From Eutrigla gurnardus (Eukaryota; Chordata; Actinopteri; Perciformes; Triglidae), in contig OY741269.1 in the NCBI GenBank assembly GCA_963514095.1, forward strand, positions 21,118,559 to 21,182,558: a DNA stretch of 64,000 nucleotides, in the 5' to 3' direction. Shown piece by piece: positions 45,185 through 56,000 of the stretch. A model generated the notes under the pieces. It was not told the origin of the DNA and made no database searches. It worked only from the letters and a program-made list of their open reading frames with translations. Numbering within the stretch: position 1 is the first letter of the stretch; each line of letters starts with the position of its first letter. A program made the translations under genes and the position numbers.

Positions 45185-45600
45185 TGATGCCAAAATGACT
45201 ACAAAGAGATTTAAAACGACCTTCAAGTAATACAATTAATACAAAGAGACTAAAAACGACTATAAAGAGTAAGAAAATGACTGTAAAGAGTAAGACAATT
45301 ACTGTAAACAGACTAAAAACGACTATAAAGAGTAAGAAAATTACTGTAAACAGACTAAAAATTTGTGTAAAGAGTAAGAAAATTCCTATAAAGAGTAAGA
45401 AAATGACTATAAACAGACTAAAAATGACTGTAGAGTAAGAAAATGACTATAAAGAGTAAGAAAATGACTGCAAATAGTAAGAAAATGACTACAAAGAGAC
45501 TAAAAATGACCTTAAACAGTAAGAAAATAATTATAAATTGACATAAAATGACTCCAAGAATAATGAAAGCAACAAAGATGAAACACAAAGAATAACACAA
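45185..45600 (+). repeat. Degenerate GACTATAAAGAGTAAGAAAA array
   Basis: Roughly 20-bp units alternating AAAATGACTATAAAGAGTAA and AAACAGACTAAAAA. Related in style to the 42.9 kb array. It ends 250 bp before the rasl11b promoter. Confidence 0.8.
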
Positions 45601-45849
45601 GTAAACCTAAATAAAGTTGGGAGGTGTCATGGTGTCATCTTCTAGTTTTGGTCTGCACTGGTTGTCTCTATGACAGCAGCGGGCCAACACGTTTCTTCTC
45701 CCCGCCATCAGAGCGCCTGTTCAGGCGGACAGCAGCAGCAGCCGCCGCTCCCACCTGCTGCTGCACGGCTCTCTCTCTCTCCCTCTCTCTCCGCTTCTGC
45801 CAGATGTACATACACGTGTAGGCGGGGGCGCACGAGGGAGGGAGGGGGG

Positions 45850-45930
45850 GCGGGGGGTGAGCAGCGCCCAATCAGATTCGGTCTCCGCTCGAGCGCTATA
45901 AAAGCCGCGAGCCCTTCTGTGCTGCTGTAT
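45850..45930 (+). promoter_or_regulatory. rasl11b core promoter (GC box, CCAAT box, TATA box)
   Basis: A GC box (GGGGGCGGGGGG) near 45845-45857, CCAAT at 45868-45872 and TATAAAA at 45897-45903 stand in canonical order. They predict a start near 45927-45932 and a 5' UTR of about 190 bases. Confidence 0.75.
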
Positions 45931-46121
45931 TCACGGTCCCGGTGCAGCTACCGTTTCATCTCCCCGCCACGTTACGGAACTTCTAAGCGTTACGCGAATT
46001 CAACACCCGGACCGACTCAGGATTTAACGACACCCGAAGGCTTTTGAAACACGTTGGAGAAGTGCTTTTTTTTGTTGCTTCCTTGGACGTGAAAACAAAC
46101 CGACAAACCAACAACAACAAC

Positions 46122-46236
46122 ATGCGTCTCATCCAGAACATGACGACCATCGCGGAGTACCAGGCGCCCGAATGCTCGGTACCGAACCGGGTCATTAAGA
46201 TGGCGGTGATAGGAGGCGGCGGAGTTGGGAAAACAG
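46122..46236 (+). CDS. rasl11b: rasl11b exon 1, coding part (residues 1-38)
   Basis: Encodes the N-terminus and the complete P-loop GGGGVGKT, ending one base into codon 39. The donor is GTGAGAA. Confidence 0.97.
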
Positions 46237-47660
46237 GTGAGAAACGTTAAAATAAAATGTGTTAAACACCGCGATGTCCGCGGAGGCGATGGACGTCCCC
46301 GTTTGTATTCCCGTAAATGTTCTAATAGCGGTCTTTTCTATTTTTTATTTCAGCGCTTGTGGTGAGATTCCTGACGAGGCGCTTCATCGGAGACTATGAG
46401 AGGAATGCTGGTGAGTACATGAGCTTAACATCTGTTGATTTGGCTTTATAATCCGCTGATGATGAAAATATTGGTGTTAACTAGTTTCTTCTCTTTGTGT
46501 GTGCGCAGGTAATCTGTACTCCAGAGAAGTCCAGGTGGATGCCGAGCAGGTGACCATCCAGGTTCAGGACACTCCCGGTGTGGAGGTAAGATGCGTTTAC
46601 GTACCAGGATGTTGACTGTTTTTTGTGTGTGCATCTCTCACAGTGTACTTAAACAGAATAGTGTAAAATGTAGGATCTACATATTTAAAAAAAACAGCAT
46701 TTAAGAACCTAGAGTAGATTATCTCCCTCTGAGCTGAGTTTCTCCTGTTTTCCCCTTATAGTGTTATCCTTATTTACCATAAATCATAAAGGCTATGAGG
46801 TAGCAGAGCGGACAGGGTTCAACGTATGGAAACGTGTTGGATAATCCAACAGAAAGATGATATGATTTGCTTTGCCGTGTAGCTGTTAAGATCATATAAT
46901 CCTCTCCTGACTGGGCACCGGTCCAGAACCGAAGACTCGCGTGTGTAGAGCCCTTCAGTCTGGCCGTCTAATCTCCCATTTAGGCTAATGGATGTCTGAG
47001 GCCGGGGTAAGTGATACCCTGGTCCAGACTCCCCGACCTTACTGTTCTGGAGGAGTAACACTATAGCTCTTGTCTGCATTCCTGTCATGACTACAGATCA
47101 GTTGCATGACCGTTTAATCTTCATTTACTGAATTGTATTTTAAATCCGTTCTCCCCTTTGTCTTTTCCCAGATGACAGATAACGGCGTCAACCTGGCGGA
47201 TCACGTGACCTGCTCCATCCAGTGGGCGGACGCCGTGGTGCTGGTGTACTCGGTGACAGACTGCCGCAGCTTCGCTCTGATCGAGCAGCTGCACCAGCTA
47301 GTCGTGCGCACTGGGGGTGCCAACATGCCCCCCGTGATCCTGCTAGCCAACAAGGCGGACCTGCTGCACCTGAGGCGGGTCGACTCCCAGCAGGGCCCCC
47401 TGCTGGCGGCCACGCTGGGCTGCTCCTTCTACGAGGTCTCGGCCAGCGAGGACTACAGCCAGGTGCACAAGGCCTTCCACCGGCTCTGCTGCCAGCTCGC
47501 CAAACAGCCGCCGCCCGCCTCCAACTCGGCCGGCAGCGCCGCCACGGAGAAGAGGCGCTCGCCCCTCATCCCCAGGCCCAAGTCGCCCAACATGCAAGAC
47601 CTGAAGAGGCGCTTCAAGCAGGCGCTGTCGGCCAAAGTCAGGACCGTGACCTCGGTGTGA
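46122..47660 (+). CDS. rasl11b: Ras-like family 11 member B, complete, four exons
   Basis: Small atypical Ras-family GTPase. Exons 46122-46236, 46354-46410, 46509-46585 and 47172-47660 join in phase to 738 nt, 245 residues plus stop (human RASL11B has 248). Motifs: start MRLIQNMTTIAEYQAPEC; P-loop GGGGVGKT at residues 31-38; TRRFIGDYERNAGNLY as effector/switch I region; DTPG at 78-81 where classical Ras has DTAG; LLANKADLL for guanine specificity; EVSASEDY in the SAK-like position. The C-terminus RRFKQALSAKVRTVTSV and preceding IPRPKSPNMQDLK are highly family-specific, and no CAAX prenylation box is present. The start is the ATG matching the family; an in-frame TTG-led extension upstream (46044) is 5' UTR. 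It lies 20 kb from usp46 and convergent with scfd2. Confidence 0.97.
46354..46410 (+). CDS. rasl11b: rasl11b exon 2 (residues 39-57)
   Basis: 57 nt encoding ALVVRFLTRRFIGDYERNA, flanked by TTTCAG and GTGAGTA. Confidence 0.97.
46509..46585 (+). CDS. rasl11b: rasl11b exon 3 (residues 58-83)
   Basis: 77 nt encoding GNLYSREVQVDAEQ to QDTPGVE, including the DTPG switch II start. Flanked by GCGCAG and GTAAGAT. Confidence 0.97.
47172..47660 (+). CDS. rasl11b: rasl11b exon 4 and stop (residues 84-245)
   Basis: 489 nt. Acceptor TTCCCAG, then MTDNGVNLADHVTCSIQWA. It contains ANKADLL, EVSASEDY and the C-terminal basic tail, and ends at TGA 47658-47660. GC content at third positions is very high. Confidence 0.97.
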   Translation: MTDNGVNLADHVTCSIQWADAVVLVYSVTDCRSFALIEQLHQLVVRTGGANMPPVILLANKADLLHLRRVDSQQGPLLAATLGCSFYEVSASEDYSQVHKAFHRLCCQLAKQPPPASNSAGSAATEKRRSPLIPRPKSPNMQDLKRRFKQALSAKVRTVTSV

Positions 47661-48165
47661 GGCGGACTAGAACGTTGAACGTGGTCCCGAGTGGCCAGAG
47701 AACGAAAGCATTGGAGGCTGGAAGATGAAATCTTCGACGCCAAAGTCCCGTACCAGTCTGGTCTGAGGAAGGCTCAGTGAGAGGCTGGAGGACCTTTTTA
47801 AAAAGTGGCGGGTCCTGTTGGAACCGTGTATGAGGGGACGCAGGGAGGAGGTGCAACATGCGTTCAGGAGGAGAAAACACGGATGCCGTGTGAGACTCTC
47901 AGAAACTATAGATCCAGATCTCCTGGCAACAGCAGCTCTGAAGGACGGCTTATTTTCAGCAGCGCTGCGGCTCTTTATTCACACTGCCACTAAATGCTGG
48001 TATTAAAGCAGCTGCTGGGGGGGGGGGGGCACTGATGATGAGGTGTGACGGGGGTCGTAGCGGGTCAGCAGACACAGCATGTAGCGATTTGTTTGCACTT
48101 TATAGAAAATGAAATGAGCCAAAGGGCCATTATTTTTTTTGTTACAAAGTCACCTTTTTGTTCAC

Positions 48166-48171
48166 AATAAA
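48166..48171 (+). terminator. rasl11b poly(A) signal
   Basis: AATAAA about 500 bases after the stop codon, followed by GATATGATGTCTCTGTTTTTT, a T/GT-rich downstream element. The 3' UTR also holds a G-run near 48020. Confidence 0.7.
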
Positions 48172-48189
48172 AGAAGAAAAGAAATGATA

Positions 48190-49970
48190 TGATGTCTCTG
48201 TTTTTTCATCATTCATAAATTCATGTGCTTTGACAGCAGCTTTTTATAAACTGACATGGCATCAATCAGTATGTCGGGCTGCATATTTTCCAACCAAAAT
48301 AAATTAAAACATGTACTTGCTCCTATGATGTAATTTTATATGAAGTTTTTCGATCTAAACGGACATGATGACACAAAACCAGCTGCTATAAATCAATGAA
48401 AAATCACAAAATGGAAGGAAAGGGAACCAAAAACAATTGGGCACCAAATTAAATATTTAATTATGTATTAATTACAATGATTTTGCAGACTTTACTTTTT
48501 GTAAATTTTTTTGGATACATAGAAACAAGTGTGCAAAAATAACCAGCTGCTATTGAAAGGAAAACAAACGTTTGGGCACACAAATAAATAAACCTGTGTG
48601 GTAGCATATTTTCCTGATTAAAAAAAAAAAAAAAAGTGAAAATGATCTCTGTTGGGTTCCTTTTATAAAGATTGGAAACTTGGATGAAACTTTATAAACT
48701 ATTTATTCGTCCTTGCAATAAGAGCTAAAGAGGTGGGGCCTGTCACCGATTCGAATCAATCAGCAACACCGGTTTGTTGTGTCTCCTCCAATGGCAGAGG
48801 AATTAGTCCAATCAAGTCATAATTTTGTTTGTGCGTGGTGGAAGACAGTGACGTTTAAGTCCTTGGGTGTTACACAAGTGTAACGTCAGAAAGTGATACA
48901 ACACTCTCCCGCTGTGAGGCGATGTGATGATCTCGGCTCCACGGCACAATGACAAACATCATCGCCGCCGCTGTGAGGGAGATTACTCACTCTGGAGAAG
49001 GTCATTGGACCAACGTGTGAACACAATCCTGTACAAACAACCTGAGAGACCGTAGAATCCTCCAAAACCGTGCTGATAAAGGAAAATCATAACAAAAGGC
49101 TGAGCCCAGTTGGAAGAGTTCATGTTAGTTTTTAATTCAGGGGAATCTTCTGAGGGGGTTTTCATCTCCCGGGAGAAAACCATGCTGAGTTTTTTTTTGT
49201 GAAAGAAGTTTATTTACAATCCAGAAACTAATTAGTGAATTCTGAACATCCTCAAAGTGGAGGATTTACTGTTCTTTCTCTCGCTGACGGGGGACTTGTG
49301 TAGGTGGTGAAATCACTGAAGTGATTCATGTTGGAGAGAATGAAAAGGGAGGGAGGGGGAGGAGGTGTGAGAGTAAATTATGGGCCTTAGCAGACAGCGT
49401 GAAACGACTTGTTAATCATTCCGCTCCTTCACCATGTGATTGTGGAGGTGTGAGCGGAGCGAGTGTGTATTCCCTCTGTCGTAACGCCGCCTGGTCAAAC
49501 CGACTAACGACTCCAAGCGTGACGCGTGCAAATAAAAAGGCGGCGATCACACGAGTGTGTTGGGAACGTTTTTTTTATTTTTTATTATTGTTTCAAGTTA
49601 ACATTTTCTCGCACAGAAAAATACTACAGATTTCTGATTCATCTCCAAAGAAAAACACAAAAACCCAACAGGTGATTATATCATAATTAATATACAGTTT
49701 AGATTTGAGGCCTTTACACAGCCGACGACATTCATTTGCATGTCAATATAAATTTATGTCGCAAGTGTTTTCAGAAAGAATGCAAATGTTATGTACGATG
49801 AGTTTGTGACGATTATTTTGCATCTCGGTATCATTAAAGACGCAAAGGCCTTTAAACACTCGGACATCAACAGGAATGTTGTGAATCGTTTCCTTGATTT
49901 CCACTTACAGCCCTCGACAGTGATTCAGGCTGGACTCACGGCGTTTGCGTTGTTTTCCCGGCGTGTTTCC
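48190..49970. other. Intergenic between convergent rasl11b and scfd2
   Basis: AT-rich after the rasl11b poly(A) site. The right part, from about 49.5 kb, probably belongs to the scfd2 3' UTR. Confidence 0.55.
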
Positions 49971-49976
49971 AATGTT

Positions 49977-50069
49977 TTAGACGCCGATATCCGGGAATAG
50001 TCTCTGGGTGTTGAAGAGCAGCTCGGGGATATCCGTCGGCCTCAGTAACCGGGTAGACAAGATCAGCAC
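49977..50069 (-). CDS. scfd2: scfd2 last coding exon and stop
   Basis: 30 codons plus TAA, VLILSTRLLRPTDIPELLF to LFPDIGV. Acceptor GTCCAG. Confidence 0.93.
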   Translation of the reverse strand: MLILSTRLLRPTDIPELLFNTQRLFPDIGV

Positions 50070-53000
50070 CTGGACCAGAACACAACACAATCGTTAGACG
50101 GCGGATAAGCAATGTATTAACTAAGAGCCGGTCCGAGGCAAACCTGAGCCAGCCCTTAGTATAAGTGCTGTGTGTCAAACTACTCAAAGTATAAAGTATC
50201 CCTATGAAGGGCATTTCTACTGGATGATTTTTTTAAACAAGGCTAACTGAAACTCTCGTCATATTTATGAGAATAAATCTATCTATAATTTCCCTAAAAT
50301 GCATTAAAACTAAAGTAACAAGTCTGTTTTGAAAATAGAAGGAGTACAAAGTACAGATATTTGTTCTTAAATGTAGGGAGTAAAATCAAATCAAATAAAC
50401 AGTCAAGATAAGCACAAGATACCTGAAAATTCTACTTAAGTACAGTTACAAAGTATTTTTACTTTGTTACTTCCCGAAAGAACTTGGTCCATACAGGATA
50501 TACACCGTGGTCTCCAGTCCACCCAGACCTCCCTATTTGGACTTTTGTGGACTCGTTTGAAACTCACTTCTCAATGCAGCTTTGTGGTGTGGGAACTAAA
50601 ACGTTAGGACACCTGCAGACGGACTTTAAAGTCCCTGTAGCTGAGGCTTATAATAGTAATAATAACAACAATAATAACAATAATAATGCATTATATTTGA
50701 CTCAAGGTCACGTTTAAAACAGTTAAAAGTACAGTTAAAAGACAATATAAAAATAATAGATGGTGACAAAGCTTCGTCCTCTTAACAGAAGGTTGTATCA
50801 CAGAGGAGCAGCATATCTGGCAACCCGCCTGTTTGTAGTGGCGCAGGACGTTTTGGGAGGAATCGAGTCCAGGAGTGCAGGACCAAAGAAACCTTTGTGG
50901 TTTTTGTTTTCAGCACGTCGACGTCCGCAGACATCAATGCGCCCACACACACACTTTTATTCGGTTTCCCTGATTACCACGTGGAAGTCTTTGATCGTGG
51001 ACTGGGCCCTTTCATTGCTCCTTCTCCAAAACCCTTTTATTAAGACGAACCCACATCGGCCTCGCCTTTGCCTCCCCCCTCGCAACAGAAAAACCAAAAC
51101 ACAAAACAAAAAACATTCATCTGCATGTTTTTGCATGTCTGGTTCTGGACCGAATTCGTAATCTGCACTTAAAGCGCCATGCGGGACAGACGAGGCGTCT
51201 CACTGACGCAATTACGGCGTTAATAGGCGCGCCATGCCGCTGACACTCCCCACCTCTACACCTGATCTGAGCCTGCTGCGTATGTAGGTCAGTGGTAACA
51301 TTCTTCGCCAGCACCGCTCTGCCCTCATCGCCGAGTATCTGATGCACCGTGACCGAGTTCCAATTCACGAGGATTTACGGTTTTGCATTTCGAAAGGAAG
51401 ACTATTAAAAACCTCCCGCAGCCTCAACTGATGGAATAACAGCTGCTTATGGATGATGACATGTAACCTTTTTAATGGACACATCAAACAACCACATAGG
51501 ATGCATTCTCCCTGTAAGATACACCATGTCGTCTTTTAGCTGCATGCTCCTTGTAAGATACACCATGTCGTCTTTTAGATGCATGCTCCCTGTAAGATAC
51601 ACCATGTCGTCTTTTAGATGCATGCTCCTTGTAAGATACACCATGTCGTCTTTTAGCTGCATGCTCCCTGTAAGATACACCATGTCGTCTTTTAGATGCA
51701 TGCTCCTTGTAAGATACACCATGTCGTCTTTTAGCTGCATGCTCCCTGTAAGATACACCATGTTGTCTTTTAGCTGCATGCTCCCAGTAAGATACACCAT
51801 GTCGTCTTTTAGCTGCATTCTCCCTGTAAGATACACCATGTCGTCTTTTAGATGCATTCTCCCTGTAAGATACACCATGTCGTCTTTTAGATTCATGCTC
51901 CCTGTAAGATACACCATGTCGTCTTTTAGATGCATGCTCCTTGTAAGATACACCATGTCGTCTTTTAGATGCATGCTCCTTGTAAGATACACCATGTCGT
52001 CTTTTAGCTGCATGCTGCTTGTAAGATACACCATGTCGTCTTTTAGATGCATGCTCCTTGTAAGATACACCATGTCGTCTTTTAGATGCATGCTCCTTGT
52101 AAGATACACCATGTCGTCTTTTAGATGCATGCTCCTTGTAAGATACACCATGTCGTCTTTTAGCTGCATGCTCCTTGTAAGATACACCATGTCGTCTTTT
52201 AGATGCATGCTCCTCGTAAGCTACATGTCGTCTTTAAAGCTGTGGACACGTGCAGATCGGTGTGGGCGGAGAGAAACAAAAGTATAACGGATCCTATTTT
52301 TGAATCTGAAGATTGAAATCGAAAGCTAATTTTGCTCCATTTTCATTTTAGAATAGAAATAGTGACACTTCATAAAAACAGTTAGTGCTCATCTGATATC
52401 TTGTTCGGTTTGAGCCTAAATGGTCCATTAGCCATTAGTTGCCTCCAGAAGGGCCTAAATTAAAGTTGAATCAAGTCTGACAAAGATTTGTTAATTTTTT
52501 TTCTTTTTCAGAGATCTGAGAGGCTTCACTAACTGACACCATGAGTGATAAAACCTCGTGTTTTTGTTCTATTAATAAGGAAACTAAAAAAGAACTGAAC
52601 ATCCCAGAAAAGCTGACGAGGACTAACCTGGACGCCTGGTTTGTTTGTGGTGGCGATCTCCTTGACGAGGCGGAGCTCCGACGGCGTCACGCCGCCAACC
52701 AGGAAGAGGAAGAGCAGAGGGTTGTCGCTGGGGTGTGGACGGGTCACCTGGAGGGAAGACGGGATGCCGTGATTAGTCAGTGTGTTTTAAGGGGAATAGG
52801 GAAAAAACCCAGCTGATTACCGACGTCTTATTTTATGTTATGAACATGCAAATGAGGCATGATCTGATGAACTTTTGGTGAATTTAGGAGAAAATCCTTC
52901 CACTAGTAAAGAAGAAGAAGAAGAAGAAGGAGAAGAAGAAGAAGAAGAAGAAGAAGAGGAGGAGGAAGAAGAATTATACGTGTTATGGAGGCTCTAAATT

Positions 53001-56000
53001 TACCCGAGAACCAGTTACCAGTCTCCCCTGGTTTCCTATTATAGAACGGTCTGTGATCAACAAGCCTCTATCATTTCCTCTCTCTCTCTTTCTCTGTTTA
53101 AATGCTGAGTCACCGCTCGGCCGAACATGTGTGATACCACGGTGATGCGAGCGGAAGCCTCCAGGACACTTTGAGGCTGAGAAAACGAAGCCGTTGGCTC
53201 ACCTCGGTGTCATCATGGCCGACACGTGTGCTCGCACGGCAAAGGGGCTTCGGTAACCGTGGCCGTAAGGATGAATACTAACAGCAGGGTAAATGTGTGT
53301 GAGGTCTCTGCCTATTGACTGCAGGGGGAGGGGTAATGGCCGTGTGCTATTGGTTGCCCCTGGTGGCAGCGAGGACACAAACGCGGTCTCTGAATGCCAA
53401 CCGAGCAATCAGAGCTGCAGGGGGGCGGAGCAGGAGCAGAGCGAGTGGCTGCACACGTGAAGCCTCCGGCCGGCTGCGAGGAAGCATGTCCACGGTGATG
53501 CAACATGTGTTAAGCCTAAAAACAAATAAATAAATACATTAACGTGTGATAATAAATGATTTATTTTTTAATTCTGTGTTTTTTTAGACACACGACAACT
53601 CTGTGTTTAAATTGTGTGTTTCCACCGTGTCCATGGACACACGGCGGCTCGGAGGCTGAGCCACGTGGACTGCCATGCAGGCGGCGGAGGGGGAGGGGCT
53701 TGTGGAAGTGTGTAGAGGCAAGATGTGAGATGTGCCCGGCGTTTCCAGAATGGACCAGTTTCTGCTCAGTGGGGCTACTTTTGATTTCTCCTGGAATAAA
53801 AAACAGGTTTCTTTTGTCTACATTTGGCAGGATTATAACAATATAATAATATAATATTCACTGTGTCAACTCTGATTAATTTAAGAAATATTTGATGACG
53901 TGTTTCATTTTTAATATTTTTCTGTTATGAAAATTCATGATTATTTAAGTCATTGAAAGTGATTAAAATGTAATAAATTAGAAGTTAAAAGGGTAACATT
54001 GGTTTAAGAAAAGGATTGAATTCAATTGATTAAAATGTAATGTTCTTGACTATGTTTCATGGTCCCGCACCCTTCTGGTGTTCCCCATGGGACATCATTT
54101 TGGAAAAAATATGTCCAAAGTCAACAGTAAGAGTCAAATGTTTGAATTATAAATATGACGTTTGTCAGTTTAAAAGATGCATTTTCTATTTTATTTTGCA
54201 CATATTGAAAGAACAAGAACAAAAGGAAAATCTTAAAGGGTGAAACCGCTCAGTGAACTACATCACTGGTATCAACACAACGTACGTCACCAACAGGGCT
54301 GTTAGCTCATCTTGCTAGCTAGTTAGCTAACTTATAGCTAGGTACGTCACCAGCACATCCGTTAGCTCGTCCTGCTAGCTAGCTAACTTAGCTAGGTATG
54401 TCACCAACACGGCCGTTAGCTCGTCTTGGTAACCAGCTAGCTAACTTAGCTATGTTCCATCACCAATGTAGCTTTATCTTAGCCGATGTGTTTTTATCCA
54501 GCAACTCTTTTTATCAGCCGGAAGAGAAAGACGGAGCGAAATCTGTTGTTAGCGTGAGTAGCGTTACATTCTGGTACCGAACACACAGGCATCGTAGCTA
54601 ATGCAACTTTTGGGCGCGTCGTCTAATTATGTATTTTCGCAGTCTTACACTTCAACGGTTATACTTGTCTCTTGTCGTTGACTACCATACATATTCTTTT
54701 CGAAATAAGGTCCCAAGGTGGAAGGGGCGGTGGAAGTTAGCTTCCTTATTTGCTGTAATGTGTAACGAGTCACATGACCCAAAGTTTACTTTAAGGGCAC
54801 AACTGTGGCATTATGGGTACAGCCGTGATCCAATGGTCAAAACCAACACGGACGCAACCTAGTTCCCTCTGGGACAAAGTCGACCCCGACCCTTTTGGAT
54901 TGGGACCCACCAGTTGGGATTCATTACCCCGGCTGATACATCAGGTGTCTCAGACAGACTTTTCAAGTTCATATGCATTGGTTTTAGTTTCCGGGCGTAT
55001 CTGGGACTTTGCAAAGTGAAGACGGCGTTTAGAGATCTGGTGATCTGAATCTCGGAGGGGCGGTTGAGGCAGGTTCAACATCTGACCTTTTTCTGGAAGG
55101 TTTTTCTGCAAAAGTTCCACAGGGAACCTGGAGCAGACCCAGAAGATGCTGGAGAGGATTATACATCTAGTCTGGCCTGGGAATGCCATTCCTGGATCAC
55201 CTGGAAAACGTTGTTTTTGAAGATAACAGATTCACGGATGGATGCTACCGAAATCAAATGTTTCCCTGTAAACAGGATTTGCTTCTAAAAAAATAAACTT
55301 AATTTAAGTTTCTTTGCTCTTGAAGCACGAGACAACATCACACTGAAAAGAGAAGAGTGCTTCATCAGCATTCGATATCCGGGGAATTTAGGGCCTAAAA
55401 CTAATTGAAACTCATATTGTGGTTGCAGGTGTTGGTCAGACGGAGAATTAACCTGAAGGAACCAGGATCCAGATCTCTTGTAGGCTACAACTAGTCTGTC
55501 AAAGACTAAACACCAAACACCCAGACACTAACTCGCAGACCCAATTTTGGTTTTAGATGACAGTTTAAGCAAACAGTGCACCAGATTTCTTCTGAATCCA
55601 GACTGGAGAACACATTAGGCCCTGCGGCTAAAAATACACTTTTATTGGCTTGTTTTATAGCATGAAGGGTGTGCTCCTATGGAACGCTCAGAGTCCAGGT
55701 TTATAGATTTAAGTCCGTCTGTGTTGGTGCTTCATGGGCCAAGTTTCTTAATTTGTGCAAAAACTAGGCCATGGTTACACAACCGGTCTAGTGCCCCCCC
55801 ACCCTCCATAATCATCTGTTTAAACAGGCCCAGATGTGGATAGCGATCTGTTCAGCGGTGGATATACATCACCAACAAGGACCAAAACTGCACGTCTGCT
55901 GAGAGAGAAATATTAATATAACCTGGTAGTTGTGTCTTTTTGCTGCTTTCAAAACTTGGAAACAAAACTATTTTACTACTAAAAGAAAGATTAACCAAAT

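Noticed and set aside
47222..47728. 168-codon Gly/Ala/Arg-rich plus ORF over rasl11b exon 4
   Set aside because: Out-of-frame shadow of the GC-rich rasl11b coding exon.
51500..52232. CRISPR-like array
   Set aside because: Units are contiguous without spacers and the DNA is a vertebrate nuclear sequence.
51447..52287. Repeat-protein ORFs of about 250-270 codons on both strands
   Set aside because: They are translations of the 39-bp minisatellite inside an scfd2 intron.
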